55,892 bases of DNA from contig JAQBRS010000002.1 in the NCBI GenBank assembly GCA_028286395.1, forward strand, positions 1 to 55,892, given 5' to 3'. Shown one piece after another: positions 22,957 to 31,935 of this stretch; the first letter of the stretch is position 1; the number at the start of each line of letters is the position of its first letter. This DNA is from Candidatus Saccharimonadota bacterium (GTDB lineage: Bacteria; Patescibacteriota; Saccharimonadia; Saccharimonadales; Saccharimonadaceae). The notes beneath the pieces are model-generated. The model was not told the origin of the DNA. It searched no databases and saw only the letters and a program-made list of their open reading frames with translations. The position numbers and the translations under genes were made by a program.

Positions 22957-25820
22957 TGAAGTTTCAATCTGGTACACGACGTCGCGCCCTCGAATACGAA
23001 AAGGACATTATTCGCTATTGGAAAGACAACAAAACGTTTGAGAAATCGATTGAGCAACGTCCTGTGAGTAATTCGTACGTCTTTTATGATGGCCCTCCAT
23101 TTATTACCGGGGTTCCGCACCACGGAACCCTCCTTAGTTCGATCGTGAAAGATGCCGTACCTCGTTACCAAACGATGAAGGGCAAGCATGTTGAACGTGT
23201 GTGGGGTTGGGACACACATGGACTGCCGGCTGAAAACTTTATTGAGAAAAAACTTGGCATTACAAGCCGTCACGAAGTCGGGGAGAAGATTAGCCTCGAA
23301 GAATACATCACGACTGCTCGCGAAAGCATGGTTTCGAACGCGGCACTATGGGAAGACACCATTGATCGCATTGGCCGTTGGGTCGACTTCAAGGGCGCGT
23401 ATCGCACGATGGACAAGGACTATATGGAGTCCGTCTGGTGGGCGTTTAAACAATTGTACGAAAAAGGCAAAATCTACGAAGGCGAACGGGTCCTTATGTA
23501 CGACACACAGTGGGCGACACCACTTTCAAAAGCTGAGGTCACCATGGATGCCGGCGCATATATCGATGTGACCGATCCTAGTGTCTACACGAAATTTAAG
23601 ATTATCGGTGAAGAGTATTCATTACTTGCGTGGACAACAACCCCTTGGACATTGCCTGCAAATACGGCTGTGGCAGTAAACCCTGATGTTGAATACGCCG
23701 AAGTTGAAATTGACGGTGAGCACCTGGTCATCGCAAAAGAATTACTCAATACAGTTCTGACTGACGAAAAACACAATGTCCTGAACTACAAAATCATTCG
23801 TGCGATAAGCGGCGAATCTCTTGTCGGCAAAAGCTACGAACCGCTATTCGTCGATCGTGGCGAAAACGCTCATAAAGTCTGGGCTGCCGACTACGTCACG
23901 ACCGATTCTGGTACGGGTATTGTGCACTTGGCACCTGCTTATGGCGAAGAAGACTTTATTCTCGCGAAGAGCCTCGGTATCCCCATCATTCACGTACTTG
24001 ATGAATACGGCGTCTACACTGAAGGTGAGTGGGAAGGTTTGGAAGTTTGGGCTACGAATAAGATTATTGCCAAGGCACTCCTTGAAAAAGGTATTGTTTG
24101 GAAAATCGACTATATCCGACACGAATATCCGCACAACCCACGTACTGGCCAGCGCCTGATGTATCGTGCGCACCCAAGCTGGTTTATGGATATCGACGGA
24201 CAACGCGTCCAGATGCTTGAAGAGAACACTGAGCACATTAATTGGTTCCCAGATCATATCAAGCATGGTCGTTTCGAAAAAACGATTGAGACCGCACCTG
24301 ACTGGAATTTATCTCGCGACCGTTTCTGGGCAACCGCAATGCCTGTTTGGAAGGGAACCGACGACGAAGGGAATGAACACGTCAAAGTTATTGGTAGCTA
24401 CGCAGAACTCAAAGAATTAAGTGGTCAAGAGCTCGACGATTATCACCGCCCGTGGATTGATGACGTCGAATTTGACCTCGATGGTGTCCATTACACACGC
24501 ATCGATAAGGTGCTTGACGGTTGGTTTGAGTCTGGCTCAATGCCATTTGCCCAGTTCCATTATCCATTCGAAAATGTCGAAAAATTCGAAGCCAATTTCC
24601 CCGGTGATTTCATCGTGGAATACGTCGGCCAAGTTCGTGCCTGGTTCTACTACGTCCATGCCGTCAACGTCGGACTGTTCGGACATAACGCTTTTAAGAA
24701 TGTGATCGTGACCGGAAATGTCGCGGGTAACGACGGTCTGAAGATGAGCAAGAGCAAGGGTAACTTCACCGACCCGAACTTGCTCATGGATCAATATAGT
24801 GCCGATAGCCTGCGATTTACATTGCTTTCAAGTCCATTACTCTCTGGTGAAGATTTCGCCCTGAAAGATAAAGAAGTAGGGGACGTTGCTCGCAAACTCA
24901 GCATGGTCTGGAACATGTACGACTTCTTTACGCTCTACGCTGAAGTCGATGGCTGGGAATTTAACGGAACGCTCGAAGACCCGTCAGAAGGCCTCGAGAA
25001 CCCACTCGACCAATGGATCGTGAGCCGTGTCCACCAGCTGATCGAAGAGATTGAGAAGAATATGGACGGCTACGATATTCCAAACGCCGTCAAACCAATC
25101 CTGCCGTTTATCGACGATGCGAGTAACTGGTTTGTTCGCCGTTCACGTCGCCGTTTTTGGAAGTCAGAAGATGACACGGACAAGAACAACGCCTACCGAA
25201 CGCTCCACTATGTCCTGGTTCGCCTCAGCCAAGCTTTGGCGCCATTCGTGCCATTCTTAGCTGAAGAACTGTACCGAAATCTGACAGACCAAGAAAGCGT
25301 TCACCTGACAAATTGGCCAGAAGTTGGTCATATCAATGAATTGGTCGTCAAAGACATGGAGACTGTTCGTGAATACGTGAACCAGGCGTTGAGCCTGCGC
25401 GCTGCTGCTAAGATGAAAATTCGTCAGCCACTCGCCAGCGTCACGATTCCAACTCGTGGTGAATTCGTGAACTTCGAAGACGTCCTGACCGAAGAGCTAA
25501 ACGTGAAATCGGTCATTGTCGGTGGGGAACTGGCGCTTGATCTTGAAATCACCCCGGAATTAAAACGTGAAGGCTACGCCCGTGAGATCATTCGTTACGT
25601 GCAGGCCGCACGAAAGAATGCAGGATTGAACGTAGATGACCACATTGACCTCGCTATCCTGGCGACCGATGAAGACCTTCAACGAACGATTGATGAGTTC
25701 GGAAAAGTCATCGCCACCGAAACGCTTGCAGCCGAAATCACTGGCAACGAATACGCTCACGCCGAATCGATCACTATCGAGGGTTTGAGCCTCGAACTCT
25801 CTCTTCAAAAAGTAATGTAG
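22956..25820 (+). CDS. ileS: Isoleucyl-tRNA synthetase (eukaryote-like type 2)
   Basis: Charges tRNA-Ile. The 954-residue class I enzyme has the variant HIGH motif PHHGT (54-58) inside 'DGPPFITGVPHHGTLLSSIVKD', a large editing domain with 'WTTTPWTLPANTAVAV', and KMSKS (596-600). The 'VERVWGWDTHGLPAENFIEKKLGI' region and the overall pattern match the eukaryote-like IleS2 group, often mupirocin-tolerant, more than the E. coli type. It is expressed with the 70-residue protein under the T-box-like leader, which fits control by uncharged tRNA-Ile. Confidence 0.95.
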   Translation: MKFQSGTRRRALEYEKDIIRYWKDNKTFEKSIEQRPVSNSYVFYDGPPFITGVPHHGTLLSSIVKDAVPRYQTMKGKHVERVWGWDTHGLPAENFIEKKLGITSRHEVGEKISLEEYITTARESMVSNAALWEDTIDRIGRWVDFKGAYRTMDKDYMESVWWAFKQLYEKGKIYEGERVLMYDTQWATPLSKAEVTMDAGAYIDVTDPSVYTKFKIIGEEYSLLAWTTTPWTLPANTAVAVNPDVEYAEVEIDGEHLVIAKELLNTVLTDEKHNVLNYKIIRAISGESLVGKSYEPLFVDRGENAHKVWAADYVTTDSGTGIVHLAPAYGEEDFILAKSLGIPIIHVLDEYGVYTEGEWEGLEVWATNKIIAKALLEKGIVWKIDYIRHEYPHNPRTGQRLMYRAHPSWFMDIDGQRVQMLEENTEHINWFPDHIKHGRFEKTIETAPDWNLSRDRFWATAMPVWKGTDDEGNEHVKVIGSYAELKELSGQELDDYHRPWIDDVEFDLDGVHYTRIDKVLDGWFESGSMPFAQFHYPFENVEKFEANFPGDFIVEYVGQVRAWFYYVHAVNVGLFGHNAFKNVIVTGNVAGNDGLKMSKSKGNFTDPNLLMDQYSADSLRFTLLSSPLLSGEDFALKDKEVGDVARKLSMVWNMYDFFTLYAEVDGWEFNGTLEDPSEGLENPLDQWIVSRVHQLIEEIEKNMDGYDIPNAVKPILPFIDDASNWFVRRSRRRFWKSEDDTDKNNAYRTLHYVLVRLSQALAPFVPFLAEELYRNLTDQESVHLTNWPEVGHINELVVKDMETVREYVNQALSLRAAAKMKIRQPLASVTIPTRGEFVNFEDVLTEELNVKSVIVGGELALDLEITPELKREGYAREIIRYVQAARKNAGLNVDDHIDLAILATDEDLQRTIDEFGKVIATETLAAEITGNEYAHAESITIEGLSLELSLQKVM

Positions 25821-25822
25821 AG

Positions 25823-25851
25823 TTGACTTTTCATCCTATTTATGCTTAAAT
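25823..25851 (+). promoter_or_regulatory. Promoter downstream of ileS
   Basis: TTGACT (25823-25828), 17-base spacer, extended -10 TGC-TTAAAT (25843-25851). Confidence 0.65.
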
Positions 25852-25881
25852 AGAGGTGTTAGCAATTAAACACAAAAACAT

Positions 25882-26091
25882 ATGCCATTTTTAACAATTC
25901 TCAAGTATCTCAAATTGCAGCCTGTTGAACCCACTGATGATGGGACGACTAGTCCCTTGGACGAATACGAGCAGGATGAGACAATTGATTTGAATGCGGA
26001 CATTGATGAAACTGTGCTCGACCAAGAATGGGAAGCAGTCATCAATGATCTTAAAGAAGATCCCGATAAAATTAACTTTTCGCAAGAATAA
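25882..26091 (+). CDS. Small acidic protein, unknown function
   Basis: A 69-residue, very acidic protein (many Asp/Glu; 'DEYEQDETIDLNADIDETVLDQEWEAVINDLKEDPDKINFS') with a short hydrophobic N-terminal stretch. No family is recognised. A promoter at 25823 precedes it; the ATG lacks a strong Shine-Dalgarno. It ends 20 bases before the metallopeptidase gene, which has its own -10 box. Confidence 0.5.
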   Translation: MPFLTILKYLKLQPVEPTDDGTTSPLDEYEQDETIDLNADIDETVLDQEWEAVINDLKEDPDKINFSQE

Positions 26092-26111
26092 GCGCTATAC
26101 TTACTATAGCT

Positions 26112-26501
26112 ATGGAACTTTCAGATGATGAATTCGACCGACTCATTAGTCGGGCTATGGATGAGCTCCCTCAAGAGTATATTAAGGGGCTTCATAACGT
26201 AGCAATCCTCTATGCGGATGACCCCGACGAGTATCAGATTCAAAAATCTGGGCTTCGTGAAGGAAACATCCTACTTGGATTATACGAAGGTATTCCGCTG
26301 ACAAAACGTGGCGGTAATTATACGTTTGTTTTGCCTGATAAAATCACTTTGTTTAAGAATTCGATCTTGATGATTGTCCGCAACCCGGCCGAATTGTTTG
26401 AGCAAATCAAGCGAACATTGTGGCACGAAATTGCTCATTATTATGGCCTGGATCATGAACGCATTCATGCCCTCGAAAGAGGTGAAGCGTCCGCCGAGTA
26501 A
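26112..26501 (+). CDS. Zincin-like small metallopeptidase (metallopeptidase family with HExxHxxGxxH)
   Basis: The 129-residue protein has HEIAHYYGLDH (residues 105-115), matching HExxHxxGxxH with three His ligands. The preceding part ('FDRLISRAMDELPQEYIKGLHNVAILYADDP' and 'ITLFKNSILMIV') is that of the small Zincin_1 (DUF1025-type, MmpA-like) family, widespread and cytoplasmic with an unknown substrate. A -10 TATACT (26096-26101) lies ten bases before the ATG, so the transcript is leaderless or almost so. Confidence 0.85.
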   Translation: MELSDDEFDRLISRAMDELPQEYIKGLHNVAILYADDPDEYQIQKSGLREGNILLGLYEGIPLTKRGGNYTFVLPDKITLFKNSILMIVRNPAELFEQIKRTLWHEIAHYYGLDHERIHALERGEASAE

Positions 26502-26509
26502 GCTCTTTA

Positions 26510-26518
26510 TGGTATACT
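26510..26518 (+). promoter_or_regulatory. Extended -10 (TGG-TATACT) before the surface cluster
   Basis: Same nine bases as the ftsZ -10. It starts the transcript for the surface protein at 26570, with a leader of about 45 nt. Confidence 0.65.
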
Positions 26519-26569
26519 GGAAAGGCAAAGCACTACCAGTAGCGTAACTGCGAATGCAAAAAGGGGAGG

Positions 26570-27727
26570 ATGGTTATCAAGATTCGATATGGTCATGCAC
26601 CAATCCTGCGAGGCGCAAAAATCGCAACATTTTTGCTGAGTCTTATCTTTGTTACTGTTCTAACGTTTGGAATCTTTACTCGACCTACACAGGCCGAGTT
26701 TTTGAATTCTGTGACCTGCCTACTAAATATTGGTGATTGTACAGTGCCGCCAACCAATACGGCTGATCCGACGCCGCCACCAGACCAGACTCCTGCTGAT
26801 ACAACACCTTCTACGGATACGACCAAGCCAACAGCAAGCGTAACTGCTACGCCGAACCCAGCTGGTGGCTCGTCGCAAGTCGTGACGATTAACGGAGTAT
26901 TGAACGATGATACAAACCTTGCGAGCTACACTATTTCTGTAAATGGAAATGTTGCTCAACAGGGGAGTGTTTCGGGGACATCAGCAAATGTCAGTTACGA
27001 GTGGAATGTCTCAACACCGAATGTAGTACCGAGTGGTACGTATACAATCACAGTCGATGTGACTGATGTGGCCGGTAATCATGGGGATCAAGCGGTGACG
27101 ACCGTCGGTATCGATAACGATCCACCAGCCGTGACGATCGGTGAGGGTGGCATTATTAAGAGTGGTTCGATTACTCCTGACGTGACAGTCACCGACGCTC
27201 ATGACATCGCAAGTTATCAGTGGACGGCGAGTGAGAGTAACCCCGAAATCCTTACCTATGATGCGTCAGCAATGGAGCCAACGTTTTCTCCTAAAGTTGA
27301 AGGCACATACGTCTTTTATTTGCAGGTGACTGATAGTTTAGGGAACGTCTCGTCAGGTAACGAGTTTACTTTTGGCTACAAGCGAGATCTTGAAACCGTA
27401 CCGTTACCAACGACGACCGATCCGACCGATGAACTGGTTGATCAGTCACCATCAACGGTTGTACCTGCGAATACGAGTCCCGTAGTGAAGGTGGGGCGCG
27501 ACGAAATCACGACAACTGATCAGCCAAGTGTCTTAGGAAGTACAGTGACTGCGGCGGGTCAAACGCCTCCGACGAAAACAGTAGCGACAATTGCGCCAAC
27601 GTCGGGCGGTTGGAGTATCTTTGGAATCCTATGGTATTGGTGGCTGGTGATCATCGGTGCTGTTCTTGCAGTATGGCATTTCGTTAAAAAATTCTTTACC
27701 TCGCGCATAGTAGCAGAACAATCTTAA
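26570..27727 (+). CDS. Exported membrane-anchored protein with Ig-like repeats
   Basis: The 385-residue protein has an N-terminal signal (hydrophobic stretch 17-36, then RPTQA) and a cysteine pair just after it (VTCLLNIGDC). A Pro/Thr-rich linker follows, then two or three beta-rich Ig-like/cadherin-like repeats of the 'DSLGNVSSGNEF' and 'TDVAGNHGDQ' type, and another Thr/Pro linker. It ends with a C-terminal helix (WSIFGILWYWWLVIIGAVL) and a basic tail. It is probably displayed on the cell surface; no enzyme motif is visible. The anchor resembles that of the 29033 protein. The AAAGGGG Shine-Dalgarno lies close to the ATG. It is the first gene of a surface-protein cluster. Confidence 0.72.
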   Translation: MVIKIRYGHAPILRGAKIATFLLSLIFVTVLTFGIFTRPTQAEFLNSVTCLLNIGDCTVPPTNTADPTPPPDQTPADTTPSTDTTKPTASVTATPNPAGGSSQVVTINGVLNDDTNLASYTISVNGNVAQQGSVSGTSANVSYEWNVSTPNVVPSGTYTITVDVTDVAGNHGDQAVTTVGIDNDPPAVTIGEGGIIKSGSITPDVTVTDAHDIASYQWTASESNPEILTYDASAMEPTFSPKVEGTYVFYLQVTDSLGNVSSGNEFTFGYKRDLETVPLPTTTDPTDELVDQSPSTVVPANTSPVVKVGRDEITTTDQPSVLGSTVTAAGQTPPTKTVATIAPTSGGWSIFGILWYWWLVIIGAVLAVWHFVKKFFTSRIVAEQS

Positions 27728-27791
27728 CTAATTCTTCTATGCAATACGTTGCGTATGATGCTAAAGTTAATGAAATAGGAGGAGCAGTGCA

Positions 27792-28871
27792 ATGAAGTTT
27801 TCTACCAAAGTATCCCAACGGGCAAGTGTTTTTATCATAACGGCATTTTTGATAGCGACCGCTGCAATGTTTAGTACGTCATTCATATTGGAAAAACAAG
27901 CACATGCACTTGATGGTGTGGTAAGCGCAGTAGACACGGAAGCACCAACAGTACCTGGTGTCCCAACGACAGCGACGCCCACAAAAAATGCAACGATGGA
28001 GTGGAGCTGGAGCGCTGCAACTGATCTTTCCAGTGATCCCACTGTTGTCGCTTCAGGACTTAAAGGATATCAGTATCGATTTAGCGACAATAGCGGTACT
28101 ATTATCGATTGGACAGATACTACAGCCACAAGTCTGACGACAACTGCGCAGTTTGACGGCTTTTATCAGTTAGAGGTTCGCGCAGTGGATAATGCGGGCA
28201 ATATTGGAACTGCGTCAGTTGGAAGTGCCCAACTCGATCAAACACCACCAACCGTCAGTATCACGTCACCAACAAATGGTACGACGGTCGATGCAACGAA
28301 AAAAATAACTATTGTTGGTTCAACGGGTGATGCGTCTTCTTATACGCTTTCAATCGGAAAGACTGGTCAAACACCAGTCGGATTCACGAGTGGTAGTGGG
28401 ATTGGCTTCGGCTCATACACTTGGGATACGACAAACGTACCGGGTGGTACATACATTGCAACGCTTACTGGAACTGACCTAGTCGGAAATGTGTCCAGTG
28501 CGGAAGTGCTGATTATCGTTGCAGGTACAACCGTCCCTACGGGACCAACGATTACAGTCAATAGCGCTAAATATACGAGTCGTCCAATTGTCGTTACTGG
28601 AACAGTAAGTTCAGACGTGACGAGGATCACGATCACTGTTCTTGATTCAAAGGGTAAAGTCGTGGAGACGGGAGTTGCAACATATACCCCCGGGAAGACG
28701 ACATGGTCATACACGGTAAAGGCGAATCTTGCTAACGCAACCTACACGGTACAAGCGCGAGGATCTAACAACACAGGCTCTTTCGTCGACGGTAAAGCGA
28801 ACATTGTTGTCTCGATTCAGTGCTATTTGTTAACTCTGTTAGAGGCGTTACTTAGCTACTGGTTCTTTTAA
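27792..28871 (+). CDS. Secreted Ig-like repeat protein with truncated C-terminus
   Basis: A 359-residue protein with a signal peptide (to about 'KQAHA') and repeats related to those of the 29033 protein: 'TPPTVSITSPTNGTTVD...GSTGDASSYTLSIGKTGQTPVG' and 'GTYIATLTGTDLVGN'. It ends abruptly without the linker, IFGI-type anchor and basic tail found in its neighbours. In the same frame after the TAA at 28869, the codons read VTLPEQS followed by another stop; the 26570 protein ends in AEQS, and the two genes share 14 identical bases there. The anchor therefore seems to have been lost by mutation or deletion. Shine-Dalgarno aggaggag precedes it. Confidence 0.68.
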   Translation: MKFSTKVSQRASVFIITAFLIATAAMFSTSFILEKQAHALDGVVSAVDTEAPTVPGVPTTATPTKNATMEWSWSAATDLSSDPTVVASGLKGYQYRFSDNSGTIIDWTDTTATSLTTTAQFDGFYQLEVRAVDNAGNIGTASVGSAQLDQTPPTVSITSPTNGTTVDATKKITIVGSTGDASSYTLSIGKTGQTPVGFTSGSGIGFGSYTWDTTNVPGGTYIATLTGTDLVGNVSSAEVLIIVAGTTVPTGPTITVNSAKYTSRPIVVTGTVSSDVTRITITVLDSKGKVVETGVATYTPGKTTWSYTVKANLANATYTVQARGSNNTGSFVDGKANIVVSIQCYLLTLLEALLSYWFF

Positions 28872-29032
28872 GTAACTCTCCCAGAACAATCTTAAAGAAA
28901 CATTAATCCGCATTGTTAAACAGGTGTGAAGGTGGTAAAGTTAAGCAAAATACAAAAGGTGAGAGCATTGTATGGATGGGAATGATCGGGTGGAGACGAT
29001 CTTCCTTGTAACCAATTTATAAGGAGTGTGTG

Positions 29033-31849
29033 ATGAAGTTTATTGCGAGTAAACGGAACCAACGTGTAACTAATTTTGCGCTAGCAGCTTTGCTAGTAGT
29101 GAGTACCCTTACGGCCAGTGTGCCGTTTATTTTTTCTCAAAACGCGCATGCGGCGTCGACAGTAACGGTGACTGCGGCCAATACTCAAGGCTGGATTACA
29201 GACGACACGCGTGCAAACGGTCATGTATCATTCGTTGCCGACTCATCTAACGGTACTGCTGGTGCATTGAGCATGAAGACTGATGCAGCTCCTGTCGCAG
29301 GACAAGACAAAGCTCAGTACATGCACTACTTCACAACTCCTATCGCTTTTAATAGCGTTACTGGTACTCTCGGTTTTGATACCAAGCAAAACAGTGCGAT
29401 TTTTTCTGGCGGCACGCCCTCTTACCAAATTCCCGTCTTTTTGAATGGTACAACTGGTTCAAACTTTGCGACGCTTGTCTATGAACCTTACGTCGATCAA
29501 GGTAATGCTGCGATTGTAAACGGCATTTGGCAACACTGGAGCATCAACTATACGACAAGCAAATTCTATTCATCGAAGACCTTCACAGGACAGGGTGGAG
29601 ACGTTGTTGCGAGCCAAGGCTCAAGTACTTACACACTTGACCAGATTAAGCAGTTCTTCCCGAATGCAGTCGTGCTTGGATATGGGCTTAATGTTGGTTC
29701 AAATAACCCTGGTTACGATACAGAAGCAGACAACTTCACGTTCAACGATACAACATATAACTTCGATTACACGTCACTTTCTGCGCCGACAAACTTGAAA
29801 CCAGTCGACAATGCTTACACGAGTGACCCATCTTTTGACAACACGTGGGATGCAGTCGCAGGGGCAGTGAAGTATGAGTACACCGCAAGCTATAACATTG
29901 GTGGTAATCCACAGACTTACACGGATACGAGTGATGCAGGAAACTACGTACTTGGCGGCTCAACGATTACCCGGCACAACTCAGGTGCTCCAAACTCAAC
30001 CTATACATGGAAGGTCCGCGCCTACGATACTAACGGCATCGCTGGTGCTTGGAGCGTTGAACAAAAGGTGACTGTTGATACGATTACGCCTACGAAGCCT
30101 ATTCTTGCGCTGCCTTCAAACGGTTCATACCTAAAGACAAATGAATTTGATTTTGATTGGAATGATTCTTCTGATGCGTCACCAGTGACGTATGAATTCC
30201 AGGCATCACAAGACCCGTCACGTGATTCAAATAATGTTTTGAACGGAAGTAATATCTGGCACTCGGGCGTTTTGTCTACATCTACTATTCATTCTTCTGG
30301 TGCGGGTAACGGCGCTTGGTTCTATCAGGTTCGCGCAAAAGATGCCGCAGGCAACTATAGCCAGTGGAGTGACATTTGGTCGGTGACGATCGACACAGTG
30401 GCTCCAACCGTAATCTTCACATTCCCTCCACGTGGTTCTTCAGCAACAAGCTTCCAGGTGAAGTTTAGCGAAGCGGTGAACGAATCTCAGGCGACTGATC
30501 CTTCAAGCTACTTCCTAACGAACTGGCCGGGTGCTGGTGGCTCCGGTAATCTATCTGGTCATGCAGACGTGACCTATGATGCAGCGACGAATACTGCAAC
30601 GGTTCACTTTACGACTCCAGGTTGGTATGTCTCGGGTGAGCAGCTCTGGGGCGTCGGTGGAGTGAGTGATCTTGCCGGAAACGTCATGACAACAATATCT
30701 GCGTTGTCATCACCGAATGTCGCGCCAACAACTCCCGGGATTCCCACAACCACAACTCCAACAAAGGAACTGACGAGCAATTGGACATGGACGCCATCAA
30801 CCGATGTCGCTGATCCACCTGCTGATGCGTCGGGACTTAAGGGATACGAATATGCACTGACCAACCAAGGTGTAGCACCAGCCAGTGATGCATGGACGTT
30901 CACCACCGACACGAGCGTAACGACGGCTGTTTCGGGTCAAGGCACATACGAACTACATGTTCGTGCTATCGACAACGCGGGCAATACGAGCGGGGAATCG
31001 AAGGGTACGGTTGTCGTTGATACGACACCTCCAACAGTAACAATTTCAGCTCCTGCAAATGGAACAACCGTAGGAAATAACGAGATCGTCACGATTGACG
31101 GCTCAACGGGGGACTCAGCATCTTACACGCTTTCAATCGGTAAGACAGGACAGGTGCCGGTTGCTTCGACGAGCGGGACAAGCTTTACTTCCTACGACTG
31201 GAATACAACCAATGTCGCAAGTGGTAATTATATTGCAACACTAACGGGCACGGATGCGGTAGGTAACCCGTCAACAGCAGAAGTAGTCATTACTGTCGAC
31301 AACACGGCTCCCGCAATTACGATTACTCCACAGACCGACACGTCTGGTAACCAACCAACGATTACTGGTACGGTTGATGACGTAAACGCGACATTGATTG
31401 CGAGCTTCAATGGAACAGCAAACATTCCTGTCACGAACAACGCTGGGAACTTTAGCTTCACCGTTCCAAGCGCCCTTGCAAATGGAAGCTATGCATTCAG
31501 CATCGCCGCCACTGATACAGAAGGCAACATCTCAACACAAGCAGCGAACGTGATCGTCAATGTTATCGCCCCTGCGACCACGCCAGTCACGACCGTGACT
31601 CCGATTATCACAAATCCTGCAGCCGCTGCGGTTCTGGGTGCTACCACAGACAACACTGCAAACGGTGATACGGGCGTAAAGGGTGCAACCGACGTGAAGA
31701 ATACTGCCGTCGCAGTGAACTCGGATGCGAACAAAGGCCAAATCTTCGGCATCGCATGGTTCTGGTGGATTTTGATCCTTGCAGTTATTGCTGGCATCGC
31801 ATGGTTTATTGCTGCAGCTGTTCGTCGTCGAGGCGAAGCTAATTCTTAA
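29033..31849 (+). CDS. Large exported surface protein with Ig-like repeats and C-terminal anchor
   Basis: A 938-residue protein with a signal peptide (to 'QNAHAA'). An N-terminal domain of about 200 residues resembles a jelly-roll/lectin-like or choice-of-anchor type module ('GWITDDTRANGHVSFV...YGLNVGSNNPGYDTEADNFTF'). Five or more Ig/fibronectin-like repeats follow ('WKVRAYDTNG', 'YQVRAKDAAGNYSQWS', 'ELHVRAIDNAGNTSG'). It ends in a linker with 'VLGATT', the helix 'GQIFGIAWFWWILILAVIAGIAWFI' and RRRGEANS. No catalytic motif is evident; adhesion or host contact is an inference. The ATG at 29033 has Shine-Dalgarno aaggag. Confidence 0.75.
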   Translation: MKFIASKRNQRVTNFALAALLVVSTLTASVPFIFSQNAHAASTVTVTAANTQGWITDDTRANGHVSFVADSSNGTAGALSMKTDAAPVAGQDKAQYMHYFTTPIAFNSVTGTLGFDTKQNSAIFSGGTPSYQIPVFLNGTTGSNFATLVYEPYVDQGNAAIVNGIWQHWSINYTTSKFYSSKTFTGQGGDVVASQGSSTYTLDQIKQFFPNAVVLGYGLNVGSNNPGYDTEADNFTFNDTTYNFDYTSLSAPTNLKPVDNAYTSDPSFDNTWDAVAGAVKYEYTASYNIGGNPQTYTDTSDAGNYVLGGSTITRHNSGAPNSTYTWKVRAYDTNGIAGAWSVEQKVTVDTITPTKPILALPSNGSYLKTNEFDFDWNDSSDASPVTYEFQASQDPSRDSNNVLNGSNIWHSGVLSTSTIHSSGAGNGAWFYQVRAKDAAGNYSQWSDIWSVTIDTVAPTVIFTFPPRGSSATSFQVKFSEAVNESQATDPSSYFLTNWPGAGGSGNLSGHADVTYDAATNTATVHFTTPGWYVSGEQLWGVGGVSDLAGNVMTTISALSSPNVAPTTPGIPTTTTPTKELTSNWTWTPSTDVADPPADASGLKGYEYALTNQGVAPASDAWTFTTDTSVTTAVSGQGTYELHVRAIDNAGNTSGESKGTVVVDTTPPTVTISAPANGTTVGNNEIVTIDGSTGDSASYTLSIGKTGQVPVASTSGTSFTSYDWNTTNVASGNYIATLTGTDAVGNPSTAEVVITVDNTAPAITITPQTDTSGNQPTITGTVDDVNATLIASFNGTANIPVTNNAGNFSFTVPSALANGSYAFSIAATDTEGNISTQAANVIVNVIAPATTPVTTVTPIITNPAAAAVLGATTDNTANGDTGVKGATDVKNTAVAVNSDANKGQIFGIAWFWWILILAVIAGIAWFIAAAVRRRGEANS

Positions 31850-31870
31850 ATAAACAAAAAGTAGATTTAG

Positions 31871-31902
31871 AAAGACTCTCCGACAGGGGAGTTTTTCTTT
31901 TT
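31871..31902 (+). terminator. Intrinsic terminator after the large surface protein
   Basis: A GC-containing stem (CTCTCC / GGGGAG, extended by A-T pairs) with a 4-nt loop is followed by a T-rich tract. Confidence 0.8.
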
Positions 31903-31935
31903 AGAACGAAACATAAGTGGTATAGTATATCTAGC

